A stretch of DNA of 64,000 nt from Porphyromonadaceae bacterium (GCA_021372865.1 JAJFTO010000015.1:28884-92883), one strand, 5' to 3'; shown: positions 35,263-44,800, counted from the stretch's first letter. Notes: generated from the sequence alone by a model not told the origin. Numbers and translations are program-made.

Positions 35263-36444
35263 ATGAAAAAGTTGTCACTCCTCGCAATTTTGGCAGCCAT
35301 TACATTATTTTCTTGCCAAAACAATGAAGTTCAGGAGAACCTGAACGAAGCAGTTGTCGGAAAAGGGTTCACTTCACAAATCATTAACGGACAGTATATT
35401 GTGATTTTCAAGGATCAGGGTACTTTACGTTCTGCTAAAACCGATGGATTTGCAGCACCGGAAGTAGTTATGCAAGCTACACGTTCTATTCTGAATGAAT
35501 CAAATATCTCTCTTCGTGAGCCTGAACAAGTTTACGGAAGTGCATTAAGGGGTGTTGCCATTAAATTGTCTGCTATTGAGGCCTCTAAACTCTTGGCAAA
35601 TGAGAATGTTGCCGGAGTATACCCCGACATGATTGTAACTTACGAATTGCCTTCGGCATTGGCAAAGCCAGTACGTGTTCCACCTGCAGAGTCAACACCC
35701 TGGGGTATCACCCGCGTGGGGGGATCATCTGATGGTACTGGAAAAACTGCTTGGATCATCGACACGGGTATCGATTTGGATCATGCTGATCTGAATGTTG
35801 ATAAAACAAAAGGAAAAAATTTTATTCTTCCATCGGTACTTCCCGATGATGATAATGGGCATGGCACACACTGCGCAGGGATAGTTGCCGCAATAGACAA
35901 TTCAATTGGTGTAATTGGCGTAGCCGCCGGAGCAACCGTGGTTTCCATCAAAGTACTTAACAAAAGGGGTTCGGGTACATACTCTCAGATTATTGCAGGT
36001 ATCAATTATGTTGCAGCCAATGCACAAGTAGGAGATGCTGCCAACTTTAGCCTGGGTGGTGGAGCTTATGATCCGATTGATCTAGCCGTATCGAATCTGG
36101 CAGCTAAAGGTGTAAAAGTAGCCATTGCTGCCGGAAACGAATCGCAGAATTCAAATAATTGTTCGCCTGCGCGTGTAAACGGCACCAATATTTATACCAT
36201 TTCTGCTATGGGAACAGGCGATTTGTGGGCATCGTACAGCAATTTTGCCAATCCCCCCATCGACTATTGTGCTCCCGGTTCTTACATTTTCTCAACCTAC
36301 AAAGGCGGATCATACGCAACCTTGAGCGGAACATCCATGGCAACGCCACACGTTTGCGGACTTTTGTTATTGGGAAGTATTCAAACCGATGGATATGTGA
36401 TAGGAGACCCTGACGGAAATCCTGATCCCATCGCTCATAAATAA
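35263..36444 (+). CDS. S8 subtilisin-like serine protease, lipoprotein with I9 prodomain
   Basis: A 393-residue secreted protease. Residues 1-18 are a lipoprotein signal ending LFSC. An inhibitor-I9-type propeptide (about 40-130, beginning with QYIVIFKDQG) is followed by the catalytic domain with D167 (IIDTGIDLDH), H200 (GHGTHCAGI) and S358 (SGTSMATPH). Length and motifs match proteinase K-like S8A proteases. No C-terminal sorting domain is seen, so it is probably a surface or periplasmic lipoprotein. Confidence 0.94.
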   Translation: MKKLSLLAILAAITLFSCQNNEVQENLNEAVVGKGFTSQIINGQYIVIFKDQGTLRSAKTDGFAAPEVVMQATRSILNESNISLREPEQVYGSALRGVAIKLSAIEASKLLANENVAGVYPDMIVTYELPSALAKPVRVPPAESTPWGITRVGGSSDGTGKTAWIIDTGIDLDHADLNVDKTKGKNFILPSVLPDDDNGHGTHCAGIVAAIDNSIGVIGVAAGATVVSIKVLNKRGSGTYSQIIAGINYVAANAQVGDAANFSLGGGAYDPIDLAVSNLAAKGVKVAIAAGNESQNSNNCSPARVNGTNIYTISAMGTGDLWASYSNFANPPIDYCAPGSYIFSTYKGGSYATLSGTSMATPHVCGLLLLGSIQTDGYVIGDPDGNPDPIAHK

Positions 36445-36511
36445 TATGAATTAAATAAAGAAATCATATTCCAATGGCAAATACTGCCAAGCTGATGTGA
36501 ATTTGAATACG

Positions 36512-38557
36512 CTATTCCATCACGATGTACTTGTCATCCATGATCTTGCTTTGTCCCATTTCACGGTTGCCGGTAAGCGTATTTCCTGCAACAATCATGT
36601 CTTGCGTAGCATAAGATTCTATACCGAATCCATTATTGTAATGAATAAGGTTATTTTTGATTTCTATTTTTTGAGACCCGCGAGACAAATATTCTGCCAT
36701 AATACCACTCAGATCATTGCCTTCGATTAAGCTTTCAGTAATCTTTACATTTTCTGACTCTGAAATCAACACACCGTAAGAGGCATTTCGGGCTATTTCA
36801 CATTTCTCAATGGTTGCGTTTTTACAGGATAACAATGCGATTCCACTTCCGTAAGGAGAGGTAACGAGCCGACAATTGTTTATCATGACATCATTGCTAT
36901 GCGTAACCAAAAGATTATGTTGTAGCTTAGGCCCTGGAATTACATCCGAACCGTTTTCACTAAAATCACAATCAATAATTTTGATATTTTCGGAGCCACT
37001 AATATAAACACCGTTGTAAGTAGCGTTTCGAACCGTAATATTCTTCAGCGTAATGTTCTTAATTTCTCCCTCTGAATTTCCAAGAAACATGATTCCTCCC
37101 CGGTTCCCAAGACTTCTGAATGACCTGGTACTATTGGGATCGGAACCAAAGTCGGTACTGAGAGCACATTCAACTACTAAATCACAAATAGTCACATCGT
37201 GCATGTCGTTGCTTTTATTCACAATCGCATCCCTTCCTCCTTCTGGCCCGAGAATAAGAACCGACTGTAATCCTTCACCGGAAATTGTGATGTTCGAAGG
37301 AATCTGCAGTTTAGAAGGAATGGTATGTATACCTGCTTTTAACACCACCCAGCCCCCTTGTTGCTTTGCTGCTCTGTCGATGGCTGCCTGAACGGGTTCT
37401 CCGGGATTAACCCGAATTGCATTCGCAGGAATTTTTGTCAAGGCAGTTTCTCTTGCACCTGCAGGCCAGGCAATATTCGATGGTTCAACCTTTTTGTTAT
37501 TATTATTTTTTAGAAAAGAAGCACGGAATGCAGTCAGGACACTCAGATTTGCCTTCGACCTGGACATATCCGCAGCCATTTTAGTGAATGGCACATCAAT
37601 ACCCTGGCCCTCATAATGACGATACACATATTCATAGTCATCACTGCGGATATTTTTTGCACGTTCTGAAATTATCCCGTAAGAATGAGGGGTTTTCCCC
37701 AATATAAAACCTGCAGTATATTCAAAACCCAGGGCGATTCTGTTATTTGCGATGGAAAACAGATCAACGTCTTGGGTATAGGCAACCCGGGCTGCACCGG
37801 CAAACTCACCCAAACCCAACTGAACATGTCCCTGATCACGCAATGTCTCCTGACATTGACCACTTGGCCAGATATATTTGAACATACTCCCATTCACAGG
37901 GCCATACAAAAAATGATGAATTCCATTGTTGAACATTTCCCTATTGTCGGTATAAACTGCCATTGCAAGGATCGAATGAATGATGGCCCCATCCCAGTTC
38001 CCGTTGGCTTTTGGAAAATAATATCTCAACAATGGATAGTAAACCGTCATCAACATATGTTTAAATTGTTCCTGACCTTCACTGCTCCATCCTGAGTTCG
38101 TATAACGTAATATTTCGGCAGCATTGCAAAGTTTATGGCCTGTCCAGGCCGCAAGAAGTTTTGCATCGTTGTAGTCAAAATCCCACAAAACCGACGACCA
38201 TGAATCAAGAATTTCAATGGCTTTATCGGCATATTTCTTTTCTCCGGTTATATACCACAGAATCGCACAATGGTAAGCCATATCTGAACCTCTCGACAGG
38301 TCATCTCCACCGATGTTCGGCTTTCCATAAGGGCCACGCATCACATGGGTATATGGATTTATTTTAAAGTTTAAATCAGTTTTAATGATTAAACTATCAA
38401 AAGCGTCCTTCCAGGGTTGTTTATTTTTTAATACCTGTTCTTTCATTAAGTCTAAATCAGCCTTGGACTGATGAATTCCCGGATGTTTGAATGACTGGGA
38501 GTAAGCAAGAAATGAAAAAGCAATTAAAAATGTAAATAATATCAATCTTTTATTCAT
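36512..38557 (-). CDS. Alginate lyase-like domain fused to a right-handed beta-helix domain
   Basis: A 681-residue secreted protein (signal peptide about residues 1-20, ending AYSQ). Residues ~30-340 form an alpha-toroid alginate-lyase-type domain (KQPWKDAFDSL, RGSDMAYHCAILW, NWDGAIIHSILAMAVY, QCQETLRDQGHVQLGL), as in PF05426 and PL38-like lyases. Residues ~375-680 are a parallel beta-helix with many short GVYISGSENIKI/GVLISESENVKI coils. Likely degrades a uronic-acid polysaccharide; substrate is inference. No SusC/SusD pair is nearby. Confidence 0.85.
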   Translation of the reverse strand: MNKRLILFTFLIAFSFLAYSQSFKHPGIHQSKADLDLMKEQVLKNKQPWKDAFDSLIIKTDLNFKINPYTHVMRGPYGKPNIGGDDLSRGSDMAYHCAILWYITGEKKYADKAIEILDSWSSVLWDFDYNDAKLLAAWTGHKLCNAAEILRYTNSGWSSEGQEQFKHMLMTVYYPLLRYYFPKANGNWDGAIIHSILAMAVYTDNREMFNNGIHHFLYGPVNGSMFKYIWPSGQCQETLRDQGHVQLGLGEFAGAARVAYTQDVDLFSIANNRIALGFEYTAGFILGKTPHSYGIISERAKNIRSDDYEYVYRHYEGQGIDVPFTKMAADMSRSKANLSVLTAFRASFLKNNNNKKVEPSNIAWPAGARETALTKIPANAIRVNPGEPVQAAIDRAAKQQGGWVVLKAGIHTIPSKLQIPSNITISGEGLQSVLILGPEGGRDAIVNKSNDMHDVTICDLVVECALSTDFGSDPNSTRSFRSLGNRGGIMFLGNSEGEIKNITLKNITVRNATYNGVYISGSENIKIIDCDFSENGSDVIPGPKLQHNLLVTHSNDVMINNCRLVTSPYGSGIALLSCKNATIEKCEIARNASYGVLISESENVKITESLIEGNDLSGIMAEYLSRGSQKIEIKNNLIHYNNGFGIESYATQDMIVAGNTLTGNREMGQSKIMDDKYIVME

Positions 38558-38674
38558 CGTATTATATTTTAATGATATACAACCTTGTAAGCGACCCCTT
38601 TTTAGAACAGTCTTGGATTGGACTGCTAAATTAGTGATTTATGTTTACAATGTTATGCTGTAGGACAAGTTTTT

Positions 38675-38749
38675 GAGGCCGTCTCAAAATAAAAATGAAT
38701 CTTTTGAAAAATGAATATCTGAATTTGTAATAAAATGAGACCGCCGGTC
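38675..38749. repeat. Short imperfect inverted-repeat element (MITE-like)
   Basis: GAGGCCGTCTCA (38675-38686) and TGAGACCGCC (38736-38745) are near-complementary and bracket ~50 A/T-rich bases. GAGGC-GTCTCAAAA ends are common in Bacteroidota insertion sequences. The remainder of this 439-base gap holds only the mannosidase promoter/leader. Confidence 0.4.
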
Positions 38750-38851
38750 CATGACAGGGACGTGGTTCGAAGACGATGTGAAATATCGGTTTACATGCAA
38801 ACTGGATGAAAAAAAATCGAAAAACAATCCATGCGATTCATGAGAAAAAAT

Positions 38852-38859
38852 TACCTTTG
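38852..38859 (+). promoter_or_regulatory. -7 element of the GH38 mannosidase promoter
   Basis: TACCTTTG, giving a leader of about 135 bases before ATG 38997. Confidence 0.5.
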
Positions 38860-38996
38860 CAGTCTATAATTACTTTTATTGGGATCGGTGTTTTGACGAC
38901 GGGCATGCCTTTAGTGATGCAAAAAATCTCATATCATATTGAGCGAAAATAAGGAACTTAACAGAAAAATTAATACAATTATAAACAACAAAAACA

Positions 38997-41900
38997 ATGT
39001 GTAAGAAAATTTGCTTGTCCTTTTTGGGGATCCTCGCGATCCTGTCGGTAAATGCCCAGCCGGCAAACGTCAGGGGCAAATATGACATCTCGAAAGAGAA
39101 AGTATTGTACACCGTCGGATACAGTCACCTCGACTCTGAATGGAACTGGGATTATACTGCTACAATCGACGAATGCATCCGGAATGTGATGACCGAGAAC
39201 TTCTACCTGTTTGACAAGTACCCCGATTACGTGTTCAATTTCACCGGCTCCCGACGTTATCAGATGATGAAGGAATACTATCCCGAAATGTTTGAAAGGG
39301 TGAGGGATTACATCCGTCAGGGAAGATGGTACGTCTCGGGATCATCCGTAGACGAGGGGGAAGTCAATATTTCCTCATCGGAGTCCCTGATAAGGCAGGT
39401 CCTGTATGGGAATAACTACTTCAGGAAGGAATTCGGCAAGGAAAGCAAGGATTACATGTTGCCCGACTGTTTCGGATTCCTGGCGAACATGCCCACCATA
39501 TGGAACCATTGTGGCCTTTTGGGCTTCTCAACCCAAAAGCTTACCTGGCAGTCCGCTGCAGGTGTTCCGTTCAATGTGGGGGTATGGAATGGCCCCGACG
39601 GAAAAGGCGTTGTTGCCGCGCTGAACGCGACCAACTATGTGGGACGTGTTGTTCCGCGGCTCGATCTGGATTCCGCATGGAACGAGCGTCTTGAAAGCGA
39701 CAACCAGAAATACGGCATCTTGTTCGACTACCGCTACTATGGCGTGGGAGATCAAGGTGGAGCACCCCGCGAGAATGACGTGAAAAATGCAGTGGGCAGC
39801 CTGAACAACAAGGATAGCAAGTTCAAGGTCGTGCTTACCTCTTCCGACCAGATGTACCAGGACATAACACCTGAGATCCGCAAGAAGCTGCCTGTCTACA
39901 GCGGCGATCTGTTGTTGATTGAACACAGCGCCGGCTCCATGACCTCCCAGTCTTACATGAAACGGCAAAACCGGAAGAACGAGCTGCTCGCACTTTCCGC
40001 CGAACAGCTTGCCGCCGCTGCCGACTGGAAAGGCAGGACAAGCTATCCGTTCGACAAGCTGAACGCATCGTGGGATCTGGTACTGGGAAGCCAGTTTCAC
40101 GACATCCTTCCGGGGACTTCCATTCCGAAGGCCTACGAATATGCGTGGAACGACGAATTCATCGCAGCCAACGGCTTTGCCGAAGTATTGAAAAATTCGG
40201 TCAATGCATTGGCGGGCGATCTGAACACACAGGTCAAGGGCAGATCCATCGTGGTGTACAACCCAGTTGCCTCCGACAGGGAAGACGTGGTCACGGCCGA
40301 GATGAGTTACCAGCAAATGCCGGAGAATGTACAGGTTTACGATGCAAAAGGCAAGGCCGTGCCCACACAAATCCTCGGGCGTGACGGCCAGCGGCTGAAA
40401 TTCATCTTTCTGGCAAAAGTTCCATCGGTCGGCCTGGCCGTGTTCGACGTAAGGGAAGCCAAAAATGGGAACGGAAATGCTCCCGGCCTGAAAGTCAGCA
40501 ACACCACACTCGAAAATGATTTTTACAAGCTGACGCTTGGAGATAACGGAGACATTGTCAGCCTGTACGACAAGCAGGTGAAAAGGGAACTGCTTTCAAA
40601 ACCGGCATCGCTTGAATTCCAGGAGGAAAAATCCTACGTTTGGCCTGCATGGAATATGACCTGGAAAGACAGGCAGAAAGCCCCCGTGGACTACATGAAC
40701 CATTCGGCATCGCTGAAGGTCATCGAACAGGGGCCTGTACGGGTTGCCATAGAAATACAGCGGTCGGGGAGAAACTCCACCATCAGCCAGGTGGTAAGCC
40801 TCTCCACCGGAGAAGCGGGCCGGCGTGTGGAAATATCGAACCAGGCCGACTGGCAGTCGAAGGGCGTGAGCCTTAAAGCCTCCTTCCCCCTCTCGGCAGA
40901 AAACGGGGTAGCCACCTACAACCTGGGCGTGGGCACGATCCAGCGCGGAAACAACGACAGCCTGAAGTTCGAAGTCCCCGCAAAGGAATGGTTCGACCTG
41001 ACGGACAAGTCCGGGAAATACGGCGTATCGATCCTGGAAGATTGCAAATACGGATCGGACAAGCCGGATAACAATACCCTCAGGCTGACCCTCCTCTATA
41101 CTCCGGAGGCAAAGGACCGGTATCGATACCAGGATACCCAGGACTGGGGCGTCCACCAGTTCCGGTATGGCATCTACGGACATAAGGGAAGCTGGCAGGA
41201 CGGCTCTTCGCAAATGCAGGGCCAGTTCTTCAACCAGCCGATGATCGCATTTGAAGCCGACCGGCACGCAGGGAAAATGGGAGCCGAAGTATCCCTTCTC
41301 TCCGTCAAGTCGCCACAGGTAGGCGTGATGGCCTTCAAAAAGATGGAAGAGGGGAACTATTACCTGGTCCGCGTAAACGAACTGCTCGGCAAGGATTTGC
41401 AGAAGACTTCCATCTCATTCCCCGGAAAGATAGAAGACGCCTATGAAGTGAACGGGCAGGAACAGAAAATGGGGCCGGTCGATTTCAAGGGGAATGAAAT
41501 AGAGTTTGGTCTGACGCATTATACGATCCGGAGCTTTGCGGTGAAACTTGCAGCCCCCTCCTCCAGTGCCGTTCTCCAATCGCAGGTGGAACTTCCCTAC
41601 AATGCGGATGTGCTAAGTTACGACACCAACCGCGATGACGGCAGTTTTTCTGGCCGTGCGAGCATCGATGCAGCATTGATACCGCAGGAGTTGGTCAGCG
41701 AAGGAATCCGTTTCGAACTTGGGAGCAAGGAAGACGGGCAGAACAATGCACTGAGTTGCAAGGGACAGGAGATAAGCCTTCCCGAAGGGACGTTCAACCG
41801 GATCTACATCCTTGCTGCAGCGACAGAAGATACGAAGGGCGACTTTACCGTCGGTGGCAATGTCCTCTCGCTACCGGTTCAGAGCTGGACAGGCTATATA

Positions 41901-42221
41901 GGACAATTCTATAACCGCGATTTCGAGCTCGACGGCGTGACGGTGAGAAATATCAACCGTCCGTACGTAAAGAACGACAACATTGCATGGTTTGCCTCGC
42001 ATTACCATCACGCATATCCGTCGAAAAACATGACGTACAAGTACAGTTACGTGTATAAATATGCACTGGATCTTCCGGCCGGGACCGCAAAGATCACCCT
42101 GCCCAAAAATGATAAGATAAAAATACTGGCAATGAGTGTGGCCAAGGAAGAGGGAAAGGTCGAACCTTTGCAGCCGCTTTATGATGACTTTGCGAACAGT
42201 CCCGCAGTGTCGCTGAGATAA
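38997..42221 (+). CDS. Glycoside hydrolase family 38 alpha-mannosidase, secreted
   Basis: A 1074-residue protein with a signal peptide (about 1-21, ending VNAQ). The GH38 catalytic domain (about 35-390) has the zinc H44-L-D46 motif in SHLDSEWNWDY and the nucleophile D157 in LPDCFGF, followed by a helical middle domain and beta-sandwich C-terminal domains. It removes alpha-linked mannose from glycans such as N-glycans. It is monocistronic with its own -7 element and a strong terminator. Confidence 0.94.
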   Translation: MCKKICLSFLGILAILSVNAQPANVRGKYDISKEKVLYTVGYSHLDSEWNWDYTATIDECIRNVMTENFYLFDKYPDYVFNFTGSRRYQMMKEYYPEMFERVRDYIRQGRWYVSGSSVDEGEVNISSSESLIRQVLYGNNYFRKEFGKESKDYMLPDCFGFLANMPTIWNHCGLLGFSTQKLTWQSAAGVPFNVGVWNGPDGKGVVAALNATNYVGRVVPRLDLDSAWNERLESDNQKYGILFDYRYYGVGDQGGAPRENDVKNAVGSLNNKDSKFKVVLTSSDQMYQDITPEIRKKLPVYSGDLLLIEHSAGSMTSQSYMKRQNRKNELLALSAEQLAAAADWKGRTSYPFDKLNASWDLVLGSQFHDILPGTSIPKAYEYAWNDEFIAANGFAEVLKNSVNALAGDLNTQVKGRSIVVYNPVASDREDVVTAEMSYQQMPENVQVYDAKGKAVPTQILGRDGQRLKFIFLAKVPSVGLAVFDVREAKNGNGNAPGLKVSNTTLENDFYKLTLGDNGDIVSLYDKQVKRELLSKPASLEFQEEKSYVWPAWNMTWKDRQKAPVDYMNHSASLKVIEQGPVRVAIEIQRSGRNSTISQVVSLSTGEAGRRVEISNQADWQSKGVSLKASFPLSAENGVATYNLGVGTIQRGNNDSLKFEVPAKEWFDLTDKSGKYGVSILEDCKYGSDKPDNNTLRLTLLYTPEAKDRYRYQDTQDWGVHQFRYGIYGHKGSWQDGSSQMQGQFFNQPMIAFEADRHAGKMGAEVSLLSVKSPQVGVMAFKKMEEGNYYLVRVNELLGKDLQKTSISFPGKIEDAYEVNGQEQKMGPVDFKGNEIEFGLTHYTIRSFAVKLAAPSSSAVLQSQVELPYNADVLSYDTNRDDGSFSGRASIDAALIPQELVSEGIRFELGSKEDGQNNALSCKGQEISLPEGTFNRIYILAAATEDTKGDFTVGGNVLSLPVQSWTGYIGQFYNRDFELDGVTVRNINRPYVKNDNIAWFASHYHHAYPSKNMTYKYSYVYKYALDLPAGTAKITLPKNDKIKILAMSVAKEEGKVEPLQPLYDDFANSPAVSLR

Positions 42222-42248
42222 ACGGAGTAATCCGGAAGAAATCTTGTA

Positions 42249-42297
42249 AAAGGAGGGTACCTGGAATGATCCACATGAAAGGTACCCTCCTTTATTT
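42249..42297. terminator. Strong bidirectional terminator after the mannosidase
   Basis: Perfect 13-bp stem AAAGGAGGGTACC (42249-42261)/GGTACCCTCCTTT (42281-42293), with T-rich sequence after it on the plus strand and TTTTAC on the minus strand. Confidence 0.88.
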
Positions 42298-42324
42298 TAT
42301 AAGCTATTATTTCGACACTGGAAA

Positions 42325-42960
42325 TCACCCCACGCCAGAAACTTCCGACTCCCCAATCAGGTGCGTAATGAAGGTGTTCATGCCAAAGACGTTAAAATAC
42401 ACTTCATTCACAATCTTTACGATCTCGGGCGTACTGATGGGGGTACATTTTACATTGAATGTGCCCGGGCTGTATCCGGCGAAGAAATCATTGTTACAGG
42501 TGAGCCCGCTCACCCTTTCTACCATGGAAATGCATTCCTTCTCCGACAGGGTGGGGCAGACACGGGGGTTGAACACCACAATATCGCCACCGGAGATCAC
42601 CTTTCCCACCAGTTCGCACGCCTGCAGGAGGAAACTCTGGTCAGACCTGTCGATCTTCTCAGACAGGGTAGCAAGGTGGATAATATAAAAATTGCAGTTA
42701 TGGATATCTTCTATATCCGATGCACATTTAAGATTGTCATACAGGCTATCCTGCAACAGCCAGGCAGAACAAGGCGGTGTGCCGTCATCTGCCCGTGTAT
42801 TTTCCTTGGCACCGGTGCGGCGCGGGTCGAACCATATTGTTCTGTATTTCTCGCTAAATGCCACGGCATGGGACAGAGTCGCGCTGCCCGAGCCTATTAC
42901 GCAAATGCGGGGATCAAAATAAGAATAATCATCTTCTGAGAATGCTGATACCTGATTCAT
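42325..42960 (-). CDS. Truncated, diverged UDP-sugar dehydrogenase-like protein (NAD-binding half only)
   Basis: 211 residues aligning in my reading to the N-terminal half of TviB/WecC-type nucleotide-sugar dehydrogenases: AVAFSEKYRTIWFD, NCNFYIIHL, KVISGGDIVVFNP, VSGLTCNNDFFAGYSPG. The NAD motif GxGxxG is GSGSAT (residues 23-28, last Gly lost). The conserved YSPER is YSPGT. The catalytic Cys domain and C-terminal UDP-binding domain are absent. The frame is open, so it may be a decaying gene or a repurposed domain. An IS element sits directly upstream in its promoter region. Confidence 0.65.
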   Translation of the reverse strand: MNQVSAFSEDDYSYFDPRICVIGSGSATLSHAVAFSEKYRTIWFDPRRTGAKENTRADDGTPPCSAWLLQDSLYDNLKCASDIEDIHNCNFYIIHLATLSEKIDRSDQSFLLQACELVGKVISGGDIVVFNPRVCPTLSEKECISMVERVSGLTCNNDFFAGYSPGTFNVKCTPISTPEIVKIVNEVYFNVFGMNTFITHLIGESEVSGVG

Positions 42961-42977
42961 TGATTCATTGATTGAAT

Positions 42978-44308
42978 AATTAAAATCACTACTGTCCGGT
43001 TTAATTTTCCCAAAGTGGCAAGAAGGGATAATCGGACTGTTTATTTAAATTATTATTGCCACTAAAGAGTTCTTTGATATTCGTTTTTTCAAACAAAGCC
43101 AGCTCTAGAGTCTGAGTGAAAGTATACAAACTTACAGGGATGCCCAGTTTCTTCTTAGCAATAGCCGCGAGGAGATAAGTGCAGATAGCTATCCATATCT
43201 GACAGTTGACAGCATTCTCACTTGTACCGTAAAAAGCTTTTATACGAAGATGCTGTTTAATCCATTTGAAGAACAGTTCAATTTTCCACCGTTCGCGATA
43301 TAGTTCAGCCATGTTCAGAGAATCAAGTGAAAAGTTGTTCGTCAGAAAATGGTAAACCTTTCCGTCTGTAAAGTCTTCGTATGTCACAAGACGTAGTTCA
43401 GCCGGGTATTTCTTTGCCGAATAATATCCTGTTAGTCTGATGGTAACATCATCCAGTACGCCAGTAGTGGAATCAACGTTCTGTTTTTCAACCGTTAAAA
43501 AGTTGATGTTGTCCTTAGACCTGGTGACAAAGAATGCCTGTTCCTTGTGAATCTTGTTGTAAAGCCTATTGAAGTCGGTATAGCCCTTATCCATGATGTA
43601 ATAAGAACCGGCTTCAATAGGGATCGTATCGAGTATGTTTACATCATGCACATTCGCATTGGTGATATCCACATAGATTGGTATTGATCCTCTTAAATCA
43701 AGAACGGTATGCATCTTTACGGCACCTTTGGTCTTTCGAAATTTAGCCCAGGGAAACAGACTTAGACACAGGTCAATTGTAGTACTGTCCAAAGCGTATA
43801 CCATATTGTCAATATCCAGTCTAAAATTGGGATCATCTGCATATAAAGGTCTGGCTTGTTTGATTAGAACCTGGGCATAATCAGCATAGATTCTCCAATT
43901 ACGCTTCTCGTTAGCCTCTGCCAACGTGGATTTTGCAGTTGCAGATCTCAATCCGGAGTGATAAAGTTTCGATGAAAATGCAGTTAAGCTGTTTTCAATG
44001 TCTCGAAGACTTTCTCTCGCGGTTAGCTGGGCAAAACTCATCACCAGAAAATGTTCGTTACAGGAGAATCTTCTTACCCGGAAGTCACCCTTGTAGCGAT
44101 CAACGTATCTCTGGAATTGAAAATCTGATCTAAACATCATTAGTTGTGATAGAACTGTTTTGCCTGAATTCATAATATTGAATATGATTACATAAACAAA
44201 AGTATGAATTCAAATCGAACAAGTGAAAAAAACGTGTGTAACTAATTTAATATAAACATTATACAAGCAATTAATTTGTCCTTAACCGGACACTAGTGAA
44301 TTAAAATA
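42978..44308. mobile_element. IS4-family insertion sequence with 9-bp target duplication
   Basis: Terminal inverted repeats CACTACTGTCCGGTTTAA (42987-43004) and the reverse complement of CACTAGTGTCCGGTTAAG (44281-44298) bound a 1312-bp element. It is flanked on both sides by AATTAAAAT (42978-42986 and 44299-44308 less one base), a perfect 9-bp target duplication. One intact transposase lies inside. The short IR mismatches and full ORF suggest a recent, possibly active copy. Confidence 0.92.
43001..44173 (-). CDS. IS4-family DDE transposase
   Basis: A 390-residue transposase with N-terminal DUF4372 domain (FQRYVDRYKGDFRVRRFSC). Catalytic acids: D in YALDSTTIDL, D in YIMDKGYTDF, and E in YRERWKIELFFKWIK, which fits the IS4 Y-(2)-R-(3)-E-(6)-K signature exactly. 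Full length and undisrupted. It is encoded on the minus strand within the IS at 42987-44298. Confidence 0.95.
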   Translation of the reverse strand: MNSGKTVLSQLMMFRSDFQFQRYVDRYKGDFRVRRFSCNEHFLVMSFAQLTARESLRDIENSLTAFSSKLYHSGLRSATAKSTLAEANEKRNWRIYADYAQVLIKQARPLYADDPNFRLDIDNMVYALDSTTIDLCLSLFPWAKFRKTKGAVKMHTVLDLRGSIPIYVDITNANVHDVNILDTIPIEAGSYYIMDKGYTDFNRLYNKIHKEQAFFVTRSKDNINFLTVEKQNVDSTTGVLDDVTIRLTGYYSAKKYPAELRLVTYEDFTDGKVYHFLTNNFSLDSLNMAELYRERWKIELFFKWIKQHLRIKAFYGTSENAVNCQIWIAICTYLLAAIAKKKLGIPVSLYTFTQTLELALFEKTNIKELFSGNNNLNKQSDYPFLPLWEN

Positions 44309-44487
44309 ATCGTTAACAGACCTCCTGTTCAAGGAAGTAAAAGTGGAAAAAGACCGTTATCAATTGTCCTTTTTTTAATTTTCATTGTCTCTTTATCCTT
44401 TTAAAAATGAAATAGAATAGATTCATTAATCTACAAATATAGGACATTTTTTTTAATCAAAAATTATTTTAAATAAAATAATCACTT

Positions 44488-44538
44488 TACAGTTTCATGG
44501 CACAGGCCAGCAATTCCTATGGCGACGGACAGGCTTGA
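44488..44538 (+). pseudogene. Remnant of a wecB C-terminus
   Basis: 17 codons read YSFMAQASNSYGDGQA then stop, matching the C-terminal motif of non-hydrolysing UDP-GlcNAc 2-epimerases (AMARATNPYGDG in the intact wecB of this window). Upstream sequence is A+T-rich and no longer recognisable. It implies an older wecB copy was lost here. Apart from this remnant, 44309-44674 shows nothing else I can name. Confidence 0.6.
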
Positions 44539-44674
44539 ATATGTAACAAAAACTTAATGTCGCCCTCAGGAAACATTTTGGTGTACGATGTGTTTATAGG
44601 GCGGAAAAATTGTAGAACCATGTCCCATATTTTGTATTTAGCAAAATAAAAGGAACGGATATGGTTTTTTATTG

Positions 44675-44682
44675 TAATTTTG
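44675..44682 (+). promoter_or_regulatory. Candidate -7 element before the wecC leader
   Basis: TAATTTTG, about 43 bases upstream of leader repeat A and 172 bases before the wecC ATG. No clear TTG -33 box. Confidence 0.4.
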
Positions 44683-44717
44683 TAATACTCGAAAATGAAT
44701 CTGCCGCGCGTACTTTC

Positions 44718-44800
44718 TATGTGACTGGTAGTCACGAAGTGCGCTTGAATGGTTCTTTTACCGAGACGGAAAGAAACTTCGAAGGTTGATTGTCTGCGTA
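44718..44800 (+). promoter_or_regulatory. Leader repeat, copy A (ops-like), upstream of wecC
   Basis: Contains hairpin GTGACTGGTAGTCAC (44721-44735) followed by GAAGTGCGCTT, then ACGGAAAGA and a TTGATTGT-TGCGTA block. The same ordered blocks occur at 51101-51186. It begins 136 bases before the wecC ATG in an untranslated position. The GGTAG core in a hairpin loop recalls the ops/JUMPstart element used by RfaH-type antiterminators; no such regulator is encoded in the window. Confidence 0.65.
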
